50,511 bases of DNA from Candidatus Blautia merdipullorum. GTDB taxonomy: Bacteria > Bacillota > Clostridia > Lachnospirales > Lachnospiraceae. The notes below the pieces were generated by a model. That model had not been told where the DNA came from, made no database searches, and saw only the letters and a list, made by a program, of their open reading frames with translations. Below, piece after piece: positions 50,511-50,511 of this stretch (position 1 is the stretch's first letter; each line of letters starts with the position of its first letter). The stretch is taken from contig DWYL01000109.1 of assembly GCA_019118685.1 (NCBI GenBank), positions 1 through 50,511 on the forward strand. Reading direction: 5' to 3'. The position numbers and the translations under genes are program-made.

Positions 50511-50511
50511 A

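Overview
The window looks like chromosome of an anaerobic, spore-forming, low-to-moderate GC Firmicute, most likely a gut Lachnospiraceae (Blautia/Mediterraneibacter-like). The grounds are strong AGGAGG ribosome sites, a SpoVT gene, rubrerythrins with a PerR regulator in place of aerobic defences, a free-sialic-acid catabolic cluster, and clostridial YesN and RpiR regulators. The genus is inferred; no rRNA is present to settle it.

Layout. 1-2220: the 3' end of a GH94-like sugar phosphorylase, a deletion scar joining the 5' end of a possible glycosidase gene to the last third of a YesM-type sensor kinase, and an intact YesN-type response regulator. 2277-9370: sialic acid and amino-sugar locus, with nagA on the minus strand diverging from nanE-nanA-symporter-nanQ-nanK-rpiR. 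Two identical-format TGAAA-N4-TTTCA boxes 30 bp apart lie at the nanE promoter. 9421-11136: rubrerythrin, reverse rubrerythrin and perR with matching Fur-family operators. 11416-20372: carbohydrate block with a GH13 amylosucrase-like enzyme, a TrhA/hemolysin III membrane protein, an AraC regulator divergent from a HAD phosphatase, a GH36 alpha-galactosidase and an MFS transporter, then a second HAD protein. 20533-31330: housekeeping (spoVT, pncB, a VanY-like peptidase, tRNA-Gln(CUG), acyl-ACP thioesterase, cvfB, a methyltransferase, dnaE, pfkA, a TrmH-type methyltransferase). 31474-32304: a secreted SH3/SleB-type cell wall hydrolase behind a helically phased array of TGTWAC hexamers.

32324-40352 is the most interesting part. 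Two operons carry near-identical LysR-type boxes (18 of 19 bases), each centred exactly 29 bp before the predicted -35 (about -64 from the start point): a DUF3830 gene plus an unknown gene, and a DhaK-DhaL fusion kinase plus a complete Pot-type ABC importer. The lysR gene sits between them. I infer one uncharacterised regulon for uptake and phosphorylation of a small carbonyl or polyol-like compound.

40534-48745: nfeD/SPFH membrane pair, argF-birA-DUF-coaX-dusB, greA, and a lysS fused to a C-terminal tRNA-binding domain. 48746-50511: decayed mobile element with a relaxase pseudogene broken by several frameshifts on the minus strand, paired terminators and a GC-richer partial frame at the edge.

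All calls come from reading sequence and translations; no database search was run.
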